Source: Thozetella sp. PMI_491 (Eukaryota > Ascomycota > Sordariomycetes > Chaetosphaeriales > Chaetosphaeriaceae). Taken from it: a stretch of 64,000 bases of DNA. Positions 1-10,100 of this stretch are shown piece after piece; position 1 is the first letter of the stretch; the number at the start of each line of letters is the position of its first letter. The stretch spans positions 879,994 to 943,993 of the forward strand of contig MU270031.1 of the NCBI GenBank assembly GCA_021432635.1, in the 5' to 3' direction. The position numbers and the translations under genes were made by a program. Below the pieces are notes generated by a model, which ran no database searches, was not told the DNA's origin, and saw only the letters and a program-made list of their open reading frames with translations.

Positions 1-185
1 TGCGGGGCCGAAGCCAGAGCCGCGCACAGACCACAAATATCCCCACCAAGCCCTAAAATTTCGCAGGCACACAGAAAACCGCCCATCGCAAATTCCGGGG
101 TAACCTCTCATCACCCTCAGCATCAAATCTTCCACAGGCGCAGGATTTTACCTCTTTGCGTTCTTAACCCGCACAATCATTCGCA
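1..185 (+). promoter_or_regulatory. eL22 upstream region with an AGCCCTAA element
   Basis: The stretch before the eL22 start codon carries AGCCCTAA at 49-56, the reverse complement of a TTAGGG-type box. In yeasts this is the Tbf1 site found at ribosomal-protein and ribosome-biogenesis promoters. The motif is seen directly; use by a Tbf1-like factor is inferred. The distal promoter lies outside the window. Confidence 0.4.
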
Positions 186-815
186 ATGGCTCCCGTCGCA
201 GTATGTACCTGACACCGCTTTGCTGTTGGCCTAGTCCCTCAGCGTGTTCTGCCTGAGCGATCATGGCGTGAAGCAGTAGGCTAAGTCAATTCTCGTGATA
301 CAGAAGAAGTCCGGCAAGGCGCCCAAGGTGACCAAGAAGGTGAGTTTATTCCCTATCCTCTCCCCGGCTGGTGTTTTCGAACAGCGCGGCGAGCAAAATA
401 GCGGCGGACAGAATGGCTGACCGCGCGGTTCTGCACAGTTCGTCATCAACGCCCAGCAGCCCACCAGCGACAAGATCTTCGACGTCTTCGCCTTCGAGAA
501 GTTCCTCAACGAGAAGATCAAGGTTGAAGGCCGCACTGGCAACCTCGGAGACTCCATCAAGATCTCCCACGCCGATGGCAAGGTCGAGATCGTCGCCCAC
601 AATGAGCTCTCTGGCCGGTACCTCAAGTACCTGTATGGTCCCCCTCTCCTAGCTTCCCCAGTTCCCCTACTGACGGTGCTACGTGCAGGACCAAGAAGTT
701 CCTCAAGAAGCAGCAGCTCCGTGACTGGCTCCGCGTTGTCTCGACCTCCAAGGGTGTGTACGAGCTCAAGTTCTACAACGTCGTCAACGACGAGGCCGAG
801 GAGGACGACGAGTAA
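186..815 (+). CDS. RPL22: 60S ribosomal protein eL22
   Basis: A structural protein of the large cytosolic ribosomal subunit. Four exons can be read: 186-200, 304-339, 439-632 and 689-815. They join in frame to 123 residues, the usual eL22 length. The donors are GTATGT, GTGAGT and GTATGG. The protein has the basic KKSGK start, the [14 protein letters not shown] and [12 protein letters not shown] segments, the [15 protein letters not shown] helix, and the acidic DEAEEDDE tail typical of the family. The 15-nt first exon, with its intron right after the start, is common for fungal ribosomal protein genes. It was chosen because it restores the N-terminus. The AGCCCTAA element upstream fits ribosomal-protein regulation. 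Confidence 0.95.
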
Positions 816-1034
816 GCGGGTGCACTCATCAGCATGGAGTATTGGGTTCATCTGGAAAGGGATACCAAAAAGGCGGATTAGACGGCTGTCATGAGTGGCC
901 ACGGTCGGTAGTCATAAATGAGACTTTCAAAAGTCGCCTGTTTCAGGGCGCAACGACCGAACTCTGGAACCCATTTCCTGTGTGAGGGTATCATTACGAT
1001 TCCTTAGCCCTAGTGATACATTGTGATGACTGTC

Positions 1035-2124
1035 CTACGGCAATGCTCGCATGACGGACTCGAAAGCGAGTAGGGCCATCGCATTGGCAGGGAATGCACG
1101 CAAGAAACATGGCAAGAAGCCTCTCCAGTAGCCCCTCCAGCCTTGTTCCCTGTATACGGCCACCGCTGCATCCCTCCACCTAGGGAACCGCCTGACGCCA
1201 TCCCCGAGCCCTCCGCCCAACGGGTCCGTCATGATGCGCTGCTTGACCACGTCGCTCGGATAGCTCGTGATCCAGAAGACCTGCGCGCTCAACCCGCCGG
1301 CCCAGAAGTTGATAGCCGGCGCGCTCCAGTTTGTGCCCTCGCGCATCCACCGAGAGAAGATGTCGTAGCTGCCCCACCAGCAGAAGAAGAAGCTCCGGAA
1401 CAGGAGCGTCGCGCCCAGGCCGTGATATAGACCACGGATCCCGTGGTGTCGGTAGATCTTGGTCAGGCAGTCGATCGGTCCGCTATACAGCCGGTCGCTC
1501 TTCTTGGCCGCGTACTGGATCTGCAGGCGCGCTTTGACGTGCTCGACCGGCGCCGCGATGAAGCTGACGGTCGACCCGGCGAGGATGCCCGCCATGCCGT
1601 GGCCGTGGGCTGGCAGCGGCCTGGCCGGGTCGTGCAGCGGGTGCCACGGCGGGTTGAAGAGGTTGTCCCGCAGCAGGCGTCGGTAGACGGTCAGCGACCC
1701 GAGCATGACGCTGTCCATGAACATCCACCCCACGAGCGGCGGCGTCGCGCCCTTGTATAGGGCGAACACGCCCTCGTTCCGGATCGTCTGCATCACGCAT
1801 TGCAGGGGGCCGCGGAAACGGGACGCATCGGTCGTTTGGAGGCGCACCTTGACGGTGTCGAAGGGGTGACCGACTGCGGAAGGGCAGGTGTCAGCACCAG
1901 CGAGCAAATATCGGAAGGATGGCTCCCGCTCTCCTCGACAGGGAGTCGTGGGGTAGGAGAACAAAGCACGGGGGCCGTTAGGAGGAGGGCAGCGCACCAG
2001 AGAGCTTCGCGATGCCGCTGAATACGCCGGCGACGAAACCCTTATAGTTCTTTGCCGCGGGGGCGGCCTCCTTGGCCGCAGGCGCCGGTGCCGGCGGCAC
2101 TGGATTCCTCACGTCTGCCGCCAT
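1035..2124 (-). CDS. mitochondrial carrier family (SLC25) protein
   Basis: An inner-membrane metabolite transporter. Two exons (2124-1998 and 1873-1035) give 321 residues, normal for a carrier. The intron interrupts the first signature, restoring KLSVGHPFDTVKVRLQ across the junction. All three carrier repeats are present, shown by P-x-[DE]-x-x-[KR] motifs HPFDTVKVR, APVEHVKAR and YPSDVVKQR, and six helices are expected. The fungal N-terminal segment KNYKGFVAGVFSGIAKL is conserved in a subgroup related to the yeast Ymc/Ort/Crc amino-acid, ornithine and carnitine carriers. The substrate cannot be fixed from sequence alone. The start at 2124 was preferred over an upstream ATG because it opens the conserved N-terminal region. 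Confidence 0.9.
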
Positions 2125-2849
2125 TGAAGCTTGGGAGGGGTTGGGAGAGGGGTGCAGGGAGTCGCTCTGGGTTCGGGCGAGGTTCTGGGCCCTCGGTTCG
2201 CTCTTTGGGTCGCTCTGCGGGTGTGGGACGTCGCCAATCGCTCCTCCGGGGGGTGCGGGCAAGTTTATTCAAGTGTTGTCCGGCATTGCTCGGCAAACTA
2301 TGTAAGGGCGAGCACGATCGACTCGGAGCCCCACCGGAGCTCTGGCGGACTCGGCAGAAATAAGCCCTAGCTTCTGTAGCTTGGGAGTATGCGAAATCAG
2401 TATACATGAATTGTCAAAATCGGCGCAAAGCGTATTCAGACAGAAATTAATAGACTTGAAGGCGAGTGGGCGCTGTGGATAGTGTTGCAATCGGGGTATT
2501 GGTATTCTTTACAGGCGGACAATGTCCGGATAGTCTATTTGCGTCGCCTTGGGCTCGCAGCCGCTCTAGTTCATAATGCCTCCCAACTGATTCCTTCCTC
2601 ATTTTATATGGACAGGTGCAGGATATATAAGCCACTTTTACATCGGTAACACGATCTTCCAAATCGTGGGAATTATTCGCAGTGCCTCGATTTGTAGACG
2701 CGAGTTCCAGCCGTGCGCGCCTTCTCCTCTTACACCACCCGCAACGCTTCAGGGACGGGCAGCGGCCCCTTCGTGAATGTCGCCACATCAAGATCCGGGG
2801 TGCTGCTCCCACCTGGTGTGTATCTGAAGTCTCAAGAGCCCGAGTCCTC
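2125..2849. other. spacer upstream of the carrier gene
   Basis: About 0.7 kb holding the carrier promoter and the 3' side of GPI11. It contains an AGCCCTAG octamer near 2363-2370. I see no gene, tRNA or repeat in it. Confidence 0.4.
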
Positions 2850-3705
2850 TCAAAATTTCTTTCCCCAGAGCAGGCTTCCTCCTAGAACCTTGCCCAGCGC
2901 CCATCCGCCGTAGATGCCGCACAGGATCGTGACCGGCCACTTCTGCCACTCGCGGTCCCAGTCCAGAGGTATGGGCACGGCGCCGAGCCAAGCGCCCACG
3001 ACGGCACCCACAAGGGCACCGAAAGCCTCGTCGAACGGGGCGCTGAACCCGGCGAGCGCGAGCCAGGCGGAGGAATCAACGCCGTGGACGTAGAAGAGCG
3101 GGAACAGCGACAAGGCAGTAAGATGCGCCGCGCAGAGGAAGGTGTGCGGGAGATGCGTGAGGAGCGGCGCGCCGAAGAGGATCATGGTGGCGTGGAAAAA
3201 GGGCGTGACAAAGAGGGTGAGTAGGAACGAGAGGAGGGCAGCCTGCATGGTCGTTCGCGTCAGCATGTGTCTTGCAGAGTACCATGGGTAGCTAAAGGGC
3301 GCAAAACGAGAGCTCCTGGGGGCGTACGACAAACGCAATGGGCTCCGATGCGGGCTTTTTCTTCTCCCCAGGCCGTGGCTTCTTGGGCGCCTTCGAGGCC
3401 GGAGCCGAGCCTGCGACGGGGAGGCAGATGAGCACGTAGGCCGTTTGGAGCGCCAGGATTATAGGAAGGCTGCTGGTCATGGTCGACACCGGGTCGGCCA
3501 CTAGGGCGTCGAAGCGAAACAGGAAGAGGGCGAGGACGAGGGCCGGGATGGCATGCTGCGCGGTCCGGGCTGCGGGCGTCGCCTTTACCAGCACCGGCTG
3601 GAGCGGCGCGGCGGCGGCGGGGGCACCGGCCGGCTTGGAAGCTGCAGCAGTCTGTGCTGATTTCGGTGCTGGCGAGGACATGGTGACGGGGTCAACGAGC
3701 GGCAT
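2850..3705 (-). CDS. GPI11: GPI-anchor biosynthesis protein Gpi11 (PIG-F family)
   Basis: PIG-F/Gpi11 is the ER-membrane partner of the GPI ethanolamine-phosphate transferases and is needed to add phosphoethanolamine to the anchor. Exon 1 (3705-3328) gives an Ala/Pro-rich cytosolic start and two hydrophobic segments, then a basic KKPRPGEKKK loop. Exon 2 (3242-2850) gives the family's C-terminal membrane region, with FGAPLLTHLPHTFLCAAHL, AFGALVGAVVGAWLGAVPIPLDWDREWQKWPVT and GGWALGKVLG as anchors. The spliced protein is 256 residues, in frame. The intron has a GTACGC donor, a CTGAC branch site and a CATGCAG acceptor. A second in-frame ATG at 3681 is an alternative start. The exact splice is my choice among nearby sites. 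Confidence 0.85.
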
Positions 3706-5425
3706 CGGTGGTGGCGCGGAAAGCCCTGCTGAGAGACTGGAGACGACGTGTCGCGAAAATGGCTGAGCGAGTTGCGTACAAATGTAGCTGTGTAACATTT
3801 TACAATTTATGCACAGGATATACTGTGCATAATTTGTGTGGCAATCCCCGCCACTAGTGGGATGCCAGTGCTCGACTTTATTAGTCGCTCTTTTCGGCTT
3901 TCTCCCGTAGGGTAGTTGCATACCTTGCGTCACTGCACCCGCATTAGAGTCTTCGGCATTACAAGTAATTCTAGGTATCAAGTGAGCCGCTTCCAGCTGT
4001 GTGTAAACCTAAATCCATCCACAAAAGTTTCCTCGTCCATGATAGAGCAGGCTTAAAATGGAGGCGGCAGAAGTTGTATCCGCGAAGAACTCGTCATAGA
4101 ATGAATTGTTCTCGCGGCAATGCCTATTTATGTTCAGATAAACAGAATGGTTTCTGCATATTTACGTTTTGAAGTTTTGCGTTGTCAAGGGAGCTTCGAG
4201 GACAATTAGACATCCAACTGTCTATCAGTGCTAGCATTTACCCAGGCGCGTGAGGTCTAAGTTGCAACTCAAGGTCTAGATGTCCCTACTTTGACAGCAT
4301 CCTCGCAGGGCAGAACACAAAACGGGGTTCAGTACAGCATCTAGAATGACTTTCACAGTACAGCGTAAAGTCACGCTTGACAAGATAAGAAGGGGGAACT
4401 GACTGCTGACTGTTGTAGGCATCGTCGACGCTGGTTGCTGTGGTATCGGTGATAGAATGGGGATATGTAGCGTGGCTACACCATCGCGCTGGAGGCCCAC
4501 TATCTGAGCAAGAACGAATTAGGAAGGCCGAGTGATAGGCCCGAGACCGTTCAATAGAGGGGTAGAGACAATGCACTAATGCAGTAGATACCTCGTGCTT
4601 CTATCGTTGGATCGGAGGCCTAATTGCCTAGGGAGATATGCACGCACCGACCTACCTTAGGTACCTTCTCCTCCATCGCCCCGCGTTAAGGCACCCTTTG
4701 CACTCCGACCTCAACGGCAGCATTGTCTTGGCTGCCTCTCTGGTCCCGACCCTAGCCGTATAGGTTATCCAATCCCTCAGGTGACATCGCAGTTGCATTC
4801 GACGGCATGCGCGCTATGTCGCTCGGACCGAGAAGCCAACCACACGTGGGTTCTTGCCGACACATGATTATCCGCCGAAGGGCCGGTGTATCTGGGTAGA
4901 ACACCACTTATCGCTAAATTGAGATAAGCTTTAGGCGTTAATTGCCCGCTGTCGTGCAGATCCCAGCTGTGTGCTGCTGCAAGCACCCCTGAAAAGGTGG
5001 CTGTATGCTAGGCGGCTGCGGCGCCAAGCCCGGCTATATTCTAGGAGGGGTCTAGCAGCTAGCCCTAGGGCGGCGGCACTTGGTTTCCCCTGCCCATAGC
5101 TCCCCCATGTGGTATAAGAAAGCCTTCTCCAGTGGCTTCAGCTTGCGGTGTGCAATGGAGCTCGTGCGAATCCTACTGGCCGGTCTTGGCAAGCTTATGT
5201 CGCAGTGTATCTACTGTCGACAAGTACCATGACCAAAAAATGAGGAGAAGCTTCCTGAACGGATACCGAGGACCTATACTCACGAGGAACCAATGAGGAT
5301 GAGTGGAAACTATATAAGTCGTTCAGGATGGAGAGGCTACCGGCGGTGACGACGAGCTCGACAACACCGCCTCGACTGATCTGCCCATTTCTTCTTCATC
5401 CCACGCATCCTCCGACGACCACATA
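3706..5425. other. 1.7 kb intergenic region, GPI11 / NLP promoters
   Basis: No convincing gene. A palindromic ACCTTAGGTACCT stretch near 4653-4665 resembles another at about 50578. Upstream of the NLP gene there is CCAAT at 5290 and TATATAA at 5311-5317. Confidence 0.45.
5311..5317 (+). promoter_or_regulatory. TATA box of the NLP gene
   Basis: TATATAA about 109 nt before the start codon, with CCAAT about 20 nt further upstream. Spacing suits a core promoter with a 5' leader of about 80 nt. Confidence 0.55.
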
Positions 5426-6223
5426 ATGTATTTCTCACGGGGCGCCTCGGGAGCTCTTCTCCTGGTCGGCATCGTCCAGTCGGCAGTCGCCGCTCCCCTG
5501 ATCCAGGCGCGAGCTGCGACGCCTCCCACTGCTCTCCCCCAAAAGGCGACAGCCAATGACCTGCGCTGGCAGCCGTCCATGGACTTTGACACGGACGGCT
5601 GCTACAACGTCCCTGCCATCGGGCCTGATGGCAAGATCTCAGAAGGGCTAGCTCACAACTGGGTCGGAGCGTCTGCCGACTGCCGAGACCTGTCCGACCT
5701 ACAGAACAACAACGTGTACTCGCGGCAGCGCTGCAATAACGGCTGGTGCGTCTACCTTTACGACTACTACTTCGAGAAGGACGTATCGATCCCGTACTTC
5801 TTAGACCCGGGACACACCCACGACTGGGAGCACATCGCCGTATGGGTGAAGGACGATAAGCCGCAGTATGTCGCCGCGTCCCAGCACGGCAACTACGATA
5901 TCAGGGCCGCAGCCGATGTCCGATGGGATGGCGAGCACCCCAAGATGGTGTATCACAAGGACGGTGCGAGCACGCACTGCTTCCGGTTCGCCAGCGCCGA
6001 TGACGACAAGATCGAGAACCACCTCGGGGTGTGGTTCCGCGGCTCCCTGGTTTCGTACAACGGCTTCCCTGCCGGGCTCCGCGACCAGCTGTACGCGCAC
6101 GACTTTGGAGCCGCCACGATTGCACTCAAGGACTCGACGTTCCAGGGGAACCTGGACAGATCGCGGCCGAGTGGCATCACCTTCGACACGGCGGTCGATA
6201 ACGGTTCTCCGGGGACGCCCTAG
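5426..6223 (+). CDS. secreted NPP1-domain (necrosis-inducing-like, NLP) protein
   Basis: The NPP1/NLP family is secreted and, in its cytolytic members, acts on plant plasma-membrane sphingolipids; many fungal members are not cytolytic. This intronless gene encodes 265 residues with a clear signal peptide (about 1-23, ending AVAA). The family landmarks are DFDTDGCYN at 53-61 and the heptapeptide at 129-135, which reads GHTHDWE instead of the usual GHRHDWE. Five cysteines are visible in the mature part (59, 86, 103, 108 and about 187), unlike the two of classical type 1 members, so it is closer to the type 2/3 proteins of saprotrophs and animal-associated fungi. It lies directly upstream of, and co-oriented with, the large NACHT-ankyrin gene. 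Family membership is secure; toxicity cannot be inferred. Confidence 0.92.
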   Translation: MYFSRGASGALLLVGIVQSAVAAPLIQARAATPPTALPQKATANDLRWQPSMDFDTDGCYNVPAIGPDGKISEGLAHNWVGASADCRDLSDLQNNNVYSRQRCNNGWCVYLYDYYFEKDVSIPYFLDPGHTHDWEHIAVWVKDDKPQYVAASQHGNYDIRAAADVRWDGEHPKMVYHKDGASTHCFRFASADDDKIENHLGVWFRGSLVSYNGFPAGLRDQLYAHDFGAATIALKDSTFQGNLDRSRPSGITFDTAVDNGSPGTP

Positions 6224-6417
6224 ACGGACCGGGAGAGCATATAGGGAAATGGGATTCGGGAGTTTGGGGTTAGCGGGATAAGGAACTTCAGGGAACTTCT
6301 TGGCGTTGATGTGTTGCAACTTTCTGGCACCTGGCGTGACGGGAGCGCAGATGCTATTTGCCGCATAGGGTTAACCCACTGGCTTAGCAGGTCATGAAGT
6401 GGCAGGCAGAGCCATAT

Positions 6418-6448
6418 ACTACATCAGACACAGGGATGCTGATGTAGT
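6418..6448. repeat. inverted repeat 3' of the NLP gene
   Basis: Arms ACTACATCAG (6418-6427) and CTGATGTAGT (6439-6448) are perfectly complementary around an 11-nt loop, about 195 nt after the NLP stop codon. It could be a 3'-UTR hairpin or the trace of a small inverted-repeat element. Confidence 0.6.
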
Positions 6449-7034
6449 AATGAATTTACGATCCGTTTCATCAAAAAATCCACTGCGATATTGTCGCGCT
6501 TTTATTTACTCATTTATTTTCATGCGAGCTTAGGTAGTTGGAGCAGCTCTGAAATGTATGAGCAGCTCGAATCCATGCTCAAGATCTCGCGCCAACATCA
6601 GCATTACTGAGTATTGTGAGTAACTACCTTAGCTTCTGGCTAGCCCGGCCGCTGAGAGCCACCTAGAACAGGTGGCGTATCACGAGTTTTAAAAGTATTG
6701 ACCGTCAATTGGGTTCCTCGAATGTAGACATGTTACTGTGACGGAGGTTATGGTAGACTAATACTAATACCCGCTCCGTACTCCATACCCTTGGATAGTT
6801 GAGACTCTAGTTTGTCTTGGGTCAGTGATACATACTATTGGTGGGGACTCTAGGGGGTTGCCAAGGTATCAAGTCCAGCCATTGTGCGGCACAGCAAGGA
6901 ACCATCAGTATAGGGAGGCTGCGCAACCGACAGGCAGCTACCTGACATAACAACACAAGCCAGCCGGTCTTCCTCAATGCGTTCTTCTCCAAGCTTCTTC
7001 TCCTAGCACGAGGACCCCTATTGCCTATCGATAT

Positions 7035-7040
7035 TATAAA
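7035..7040 (+). promoter_or_regulatory. TATA box of the NACHT-ankyrin gene
   Basis: TATAAA followed by an A run, 89 nt upstream of the start codon. Confidence 0.5.
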
Positions 7041-7128
7041 AAAAACAGTGATTCGGCAGAGCTCTGGTTGTCCCTACCATCTTCCATAATCTACTGCTTC
7101 GGCTGCCGCCGGGCGCCCTGTCGCAATC

Positions 7129-10100
7129 ATGGCTCGGCAGAAGCTCCCTGACACTCAGCAGGCCACATCTACTGCCCACTTCAAGTGGGACGACGAAGAT
7201 GCAGTCGTGCTTGACCGCGACGACATCAGCGACTTCAACGAAGAAAATATAATCCCAGAGTCCCCGGAAACTCAGGCCGCTATCCGGCGGTGGCTTTGTC
7301 CAACTTCATACGCCGCCGAGAATGGCGAGTATCGCAAGCATCTCGCCTCGCACCTCGCAGGCACCGGCGACTGGCTGTTTTCCTCGCCGGTCTTCCGCAC
7401 ATGGCACGAGAGCGAGAACGACGGGATGCTCTGCATCAAGGGTATCCCGGGCTCCGGCAAGTCAGTCGTTGCCGCGACTCTAATTGACCGCCTCTCTAAG
7501 GAAGGTCGGCCGGTGCTGTACTTCTTCTTTCGCCAGATCATCGACGCGAACCATACCCCTGTGGCCCTGCTCCGGGACTGGCTAGCACAGCTTCTCAGCT
7601 ACAGCCCCCCGCTGCAGGTCCGACTGAAGCAATACATGTCGGCATCACGGTCTCTTGACAGCGTATCCATGAACGACCTCTGGCGCGATGTGAAGATAGC
7701 CCTCGTACACCTACCCGAAGTCTACTGTGTAGTAGATGCCCTCGATGAGATGGACAGAGGAAACGATGCATTCCTTCAAGCTCTTACCGAGCTCGGCCGC
7801 TGGCGCCCGGCCCGGGTGAAGGTGGCCGTTACCAGCCGGCCCGTGGCCAGTGTTGAAAGACCGATGAGGCGAATCCCGATGCTGAATATCCGGCTCGACG
7901 AAGTTCAGGTCGACGAAGACATCACGACATATGTTCGCCATCGCCTAAGCGAGTCCACGGTCCCTACGTCCAACCACCATTTGGTCAAGGATGCAGTCCC
8001 AGGACGGGCCAAAGGCCTCTTTCTCTACGCCAAGCTGGCGATGGATGCGTTTACAGAAGAAGGCGCAGATGTACATCAAGTATTAAAACAGCTACCGGCA
8101 GATCTCAACGTCATGTACACAGACCTCCTTCGCGAGCATGCGCGAAGGTCGGGCGTGCCGGATGCACTGCAGCTCTCTATCTTGTCTTGGGTGACGCATG
8201 CTACCCGCCCGCTGCGTCTCCTCGAGATCGCTGAGATGATCTACATACAAGAGCCGCCAGAGAGCGGTCGGGACATCAAGGCTCTCAAGGATCTTGTAAG
8301 AACTGCTTGCGGCCCTTTATTGGAGATTCTTTCGGATGAGACCGTCTGCGTCATCCACCATTCGCTCACCGAGTTCCTTAATGGCACTACTCGGAACCCA
8401 GGCACGTCAGCCTTGTCAGAGGTAGACCAGTTTCCTATTCTGGAACCAGGTCCCACACACAGTCGGCTTGCCGAGGCGTGCATAGCCGCTCTTCAATCCC
8501 AATATATCGCTACCGCCCAGTTTCCTGAGGGAGATCCCTTCAGGAAAACAGCCGGCGAGGACCACGACGAGGCTATTACATTCTACTGGCTAAGGGAAGA
8601 GCGAGGCCTAGATGATAAAGCGCTGCGGCTTCAGTATCCTTTCATAGCTTACTGCAAGGCAAACTGGTATATACATGCGAGGAAAGCAGAAGAGCTCGGT
8701 CATATCTCAGATGGACTCTTCCACAGCATCCATTTACTCCTCTCGGGTCGCACCGCCGGATCTTTTACGGCACTACATGATATGGAGGTAAGACAGGATA
8801 CGCGTCTGCACATTGCCGCTGGGCTTGGGTTGGCCTTGTATGTGGAGAGGCTCTTGCAGGAGGGAGGTGCCGACGTCCATGCATCGAACCAGGTGGAAGT
8901 AGCTCCCTTGTTCTGCGCCGCCGAGAGAGGCCATTCGGCCGTCGTCAAGCTATTGCTGGCTCACGGGGCTGACCCAAACGGACCATCGGCATCCACGGGG
9001 ATGAGTCCCCTGCATGCCGCGGCGAGAGCAGATCATTTTGACACTGTCAGTCTGCTGCTAGCTGCCGGGGGAGATCCATTGGCGACGAAAACTACCGAGG
9101 GCTATGACAGTGTGAGGTGCGGAAACGCGCCTGTAGCACTCTATCACACCCCGCTCCTGTATGCAACATTTTACGGCCACGAAGCTTCCACGAAAGCAAT
9201 TCTCCCTTATCTGAAGGATGCCAAAACGGTCAGCAGGGCGCTCACATGGGCTGCCCAAGGGGGTCATCCATCGCTCGTGAAGGTCATCATTCAGCACCCG
9301 CTCGCCGACGTCAACGCCAAGGTCCGTGGCGACACGCCGCTCTTCCTGGCGAGCAAGAAGCCCGATCTAGAATCGATGGTAGTTCTTCTCAGAGCTGGAG
9401 CTGACCCAAACATCATGTCATGGTGTGCTATAGACGAGTCCACGAGAGACGTGCTTACCGGTCGAATGGATCCAGAGACAGCCCGGAAATTTGGGATGGG
9501 GATTCGCCCCGGCCTCAATCCTTTGCATTCCATTTGCGGTGGTGCCTCCAGCTACAGCAACGACTGGAAACGACCGGTCTACTCTGAAATACTTCTGGAA
9601 TGTGTATCTTTGATGGTGGACAAAGGAGTCAACGTGAACGCAAAGGACGAGCGTGGCTATAGCGCGCTACACTACGCCGCTAAGAGTGGATTCCTACCCA
9701 TCGTCCGCTTCTTGCTTACTGCAGGCGCGGATGCGAACTCAGAGACGCCCAATGGCGAGACTCCATTGCACCACTGCTTTGACGTCGATATGGCGCGAGT
9801 CCTGATCGAAGAGGGCAAGGCGGATGTAAACAAACCGAATATGTCCCACGGAATCACGCCGCTGCTTTCAATAGGCTCGAATGCATCTCTAGATACGATC
9901 AATCTGTATCTTGAGCATGGGGCAGATCCAGAAGCGAGGGATCACCGAGGGCGCGGGGCTATGCACCAGTCCATCGCAAATCTTCCGCTCCTGGAAGCCC
10001 TTTTGGCGGCAGGGGTTTCTCCGAACTTCACAGATAATGACGGGATGACAGCTCTACATCTGACATCCCCGTGGCAGGTACAATCTCCCGCCGTCTCCAA

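Larger units (their letters stand above)
6224..7128. other. spacer between NLP and NACHT-ankyrin genes
   Basis: No gene is seen. It contains a perfect 10-bp inverted repeat at 6418-6448 and a TATAAA at 7035-7040, 89 nt before the next start codon. Confidence 0.5.
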
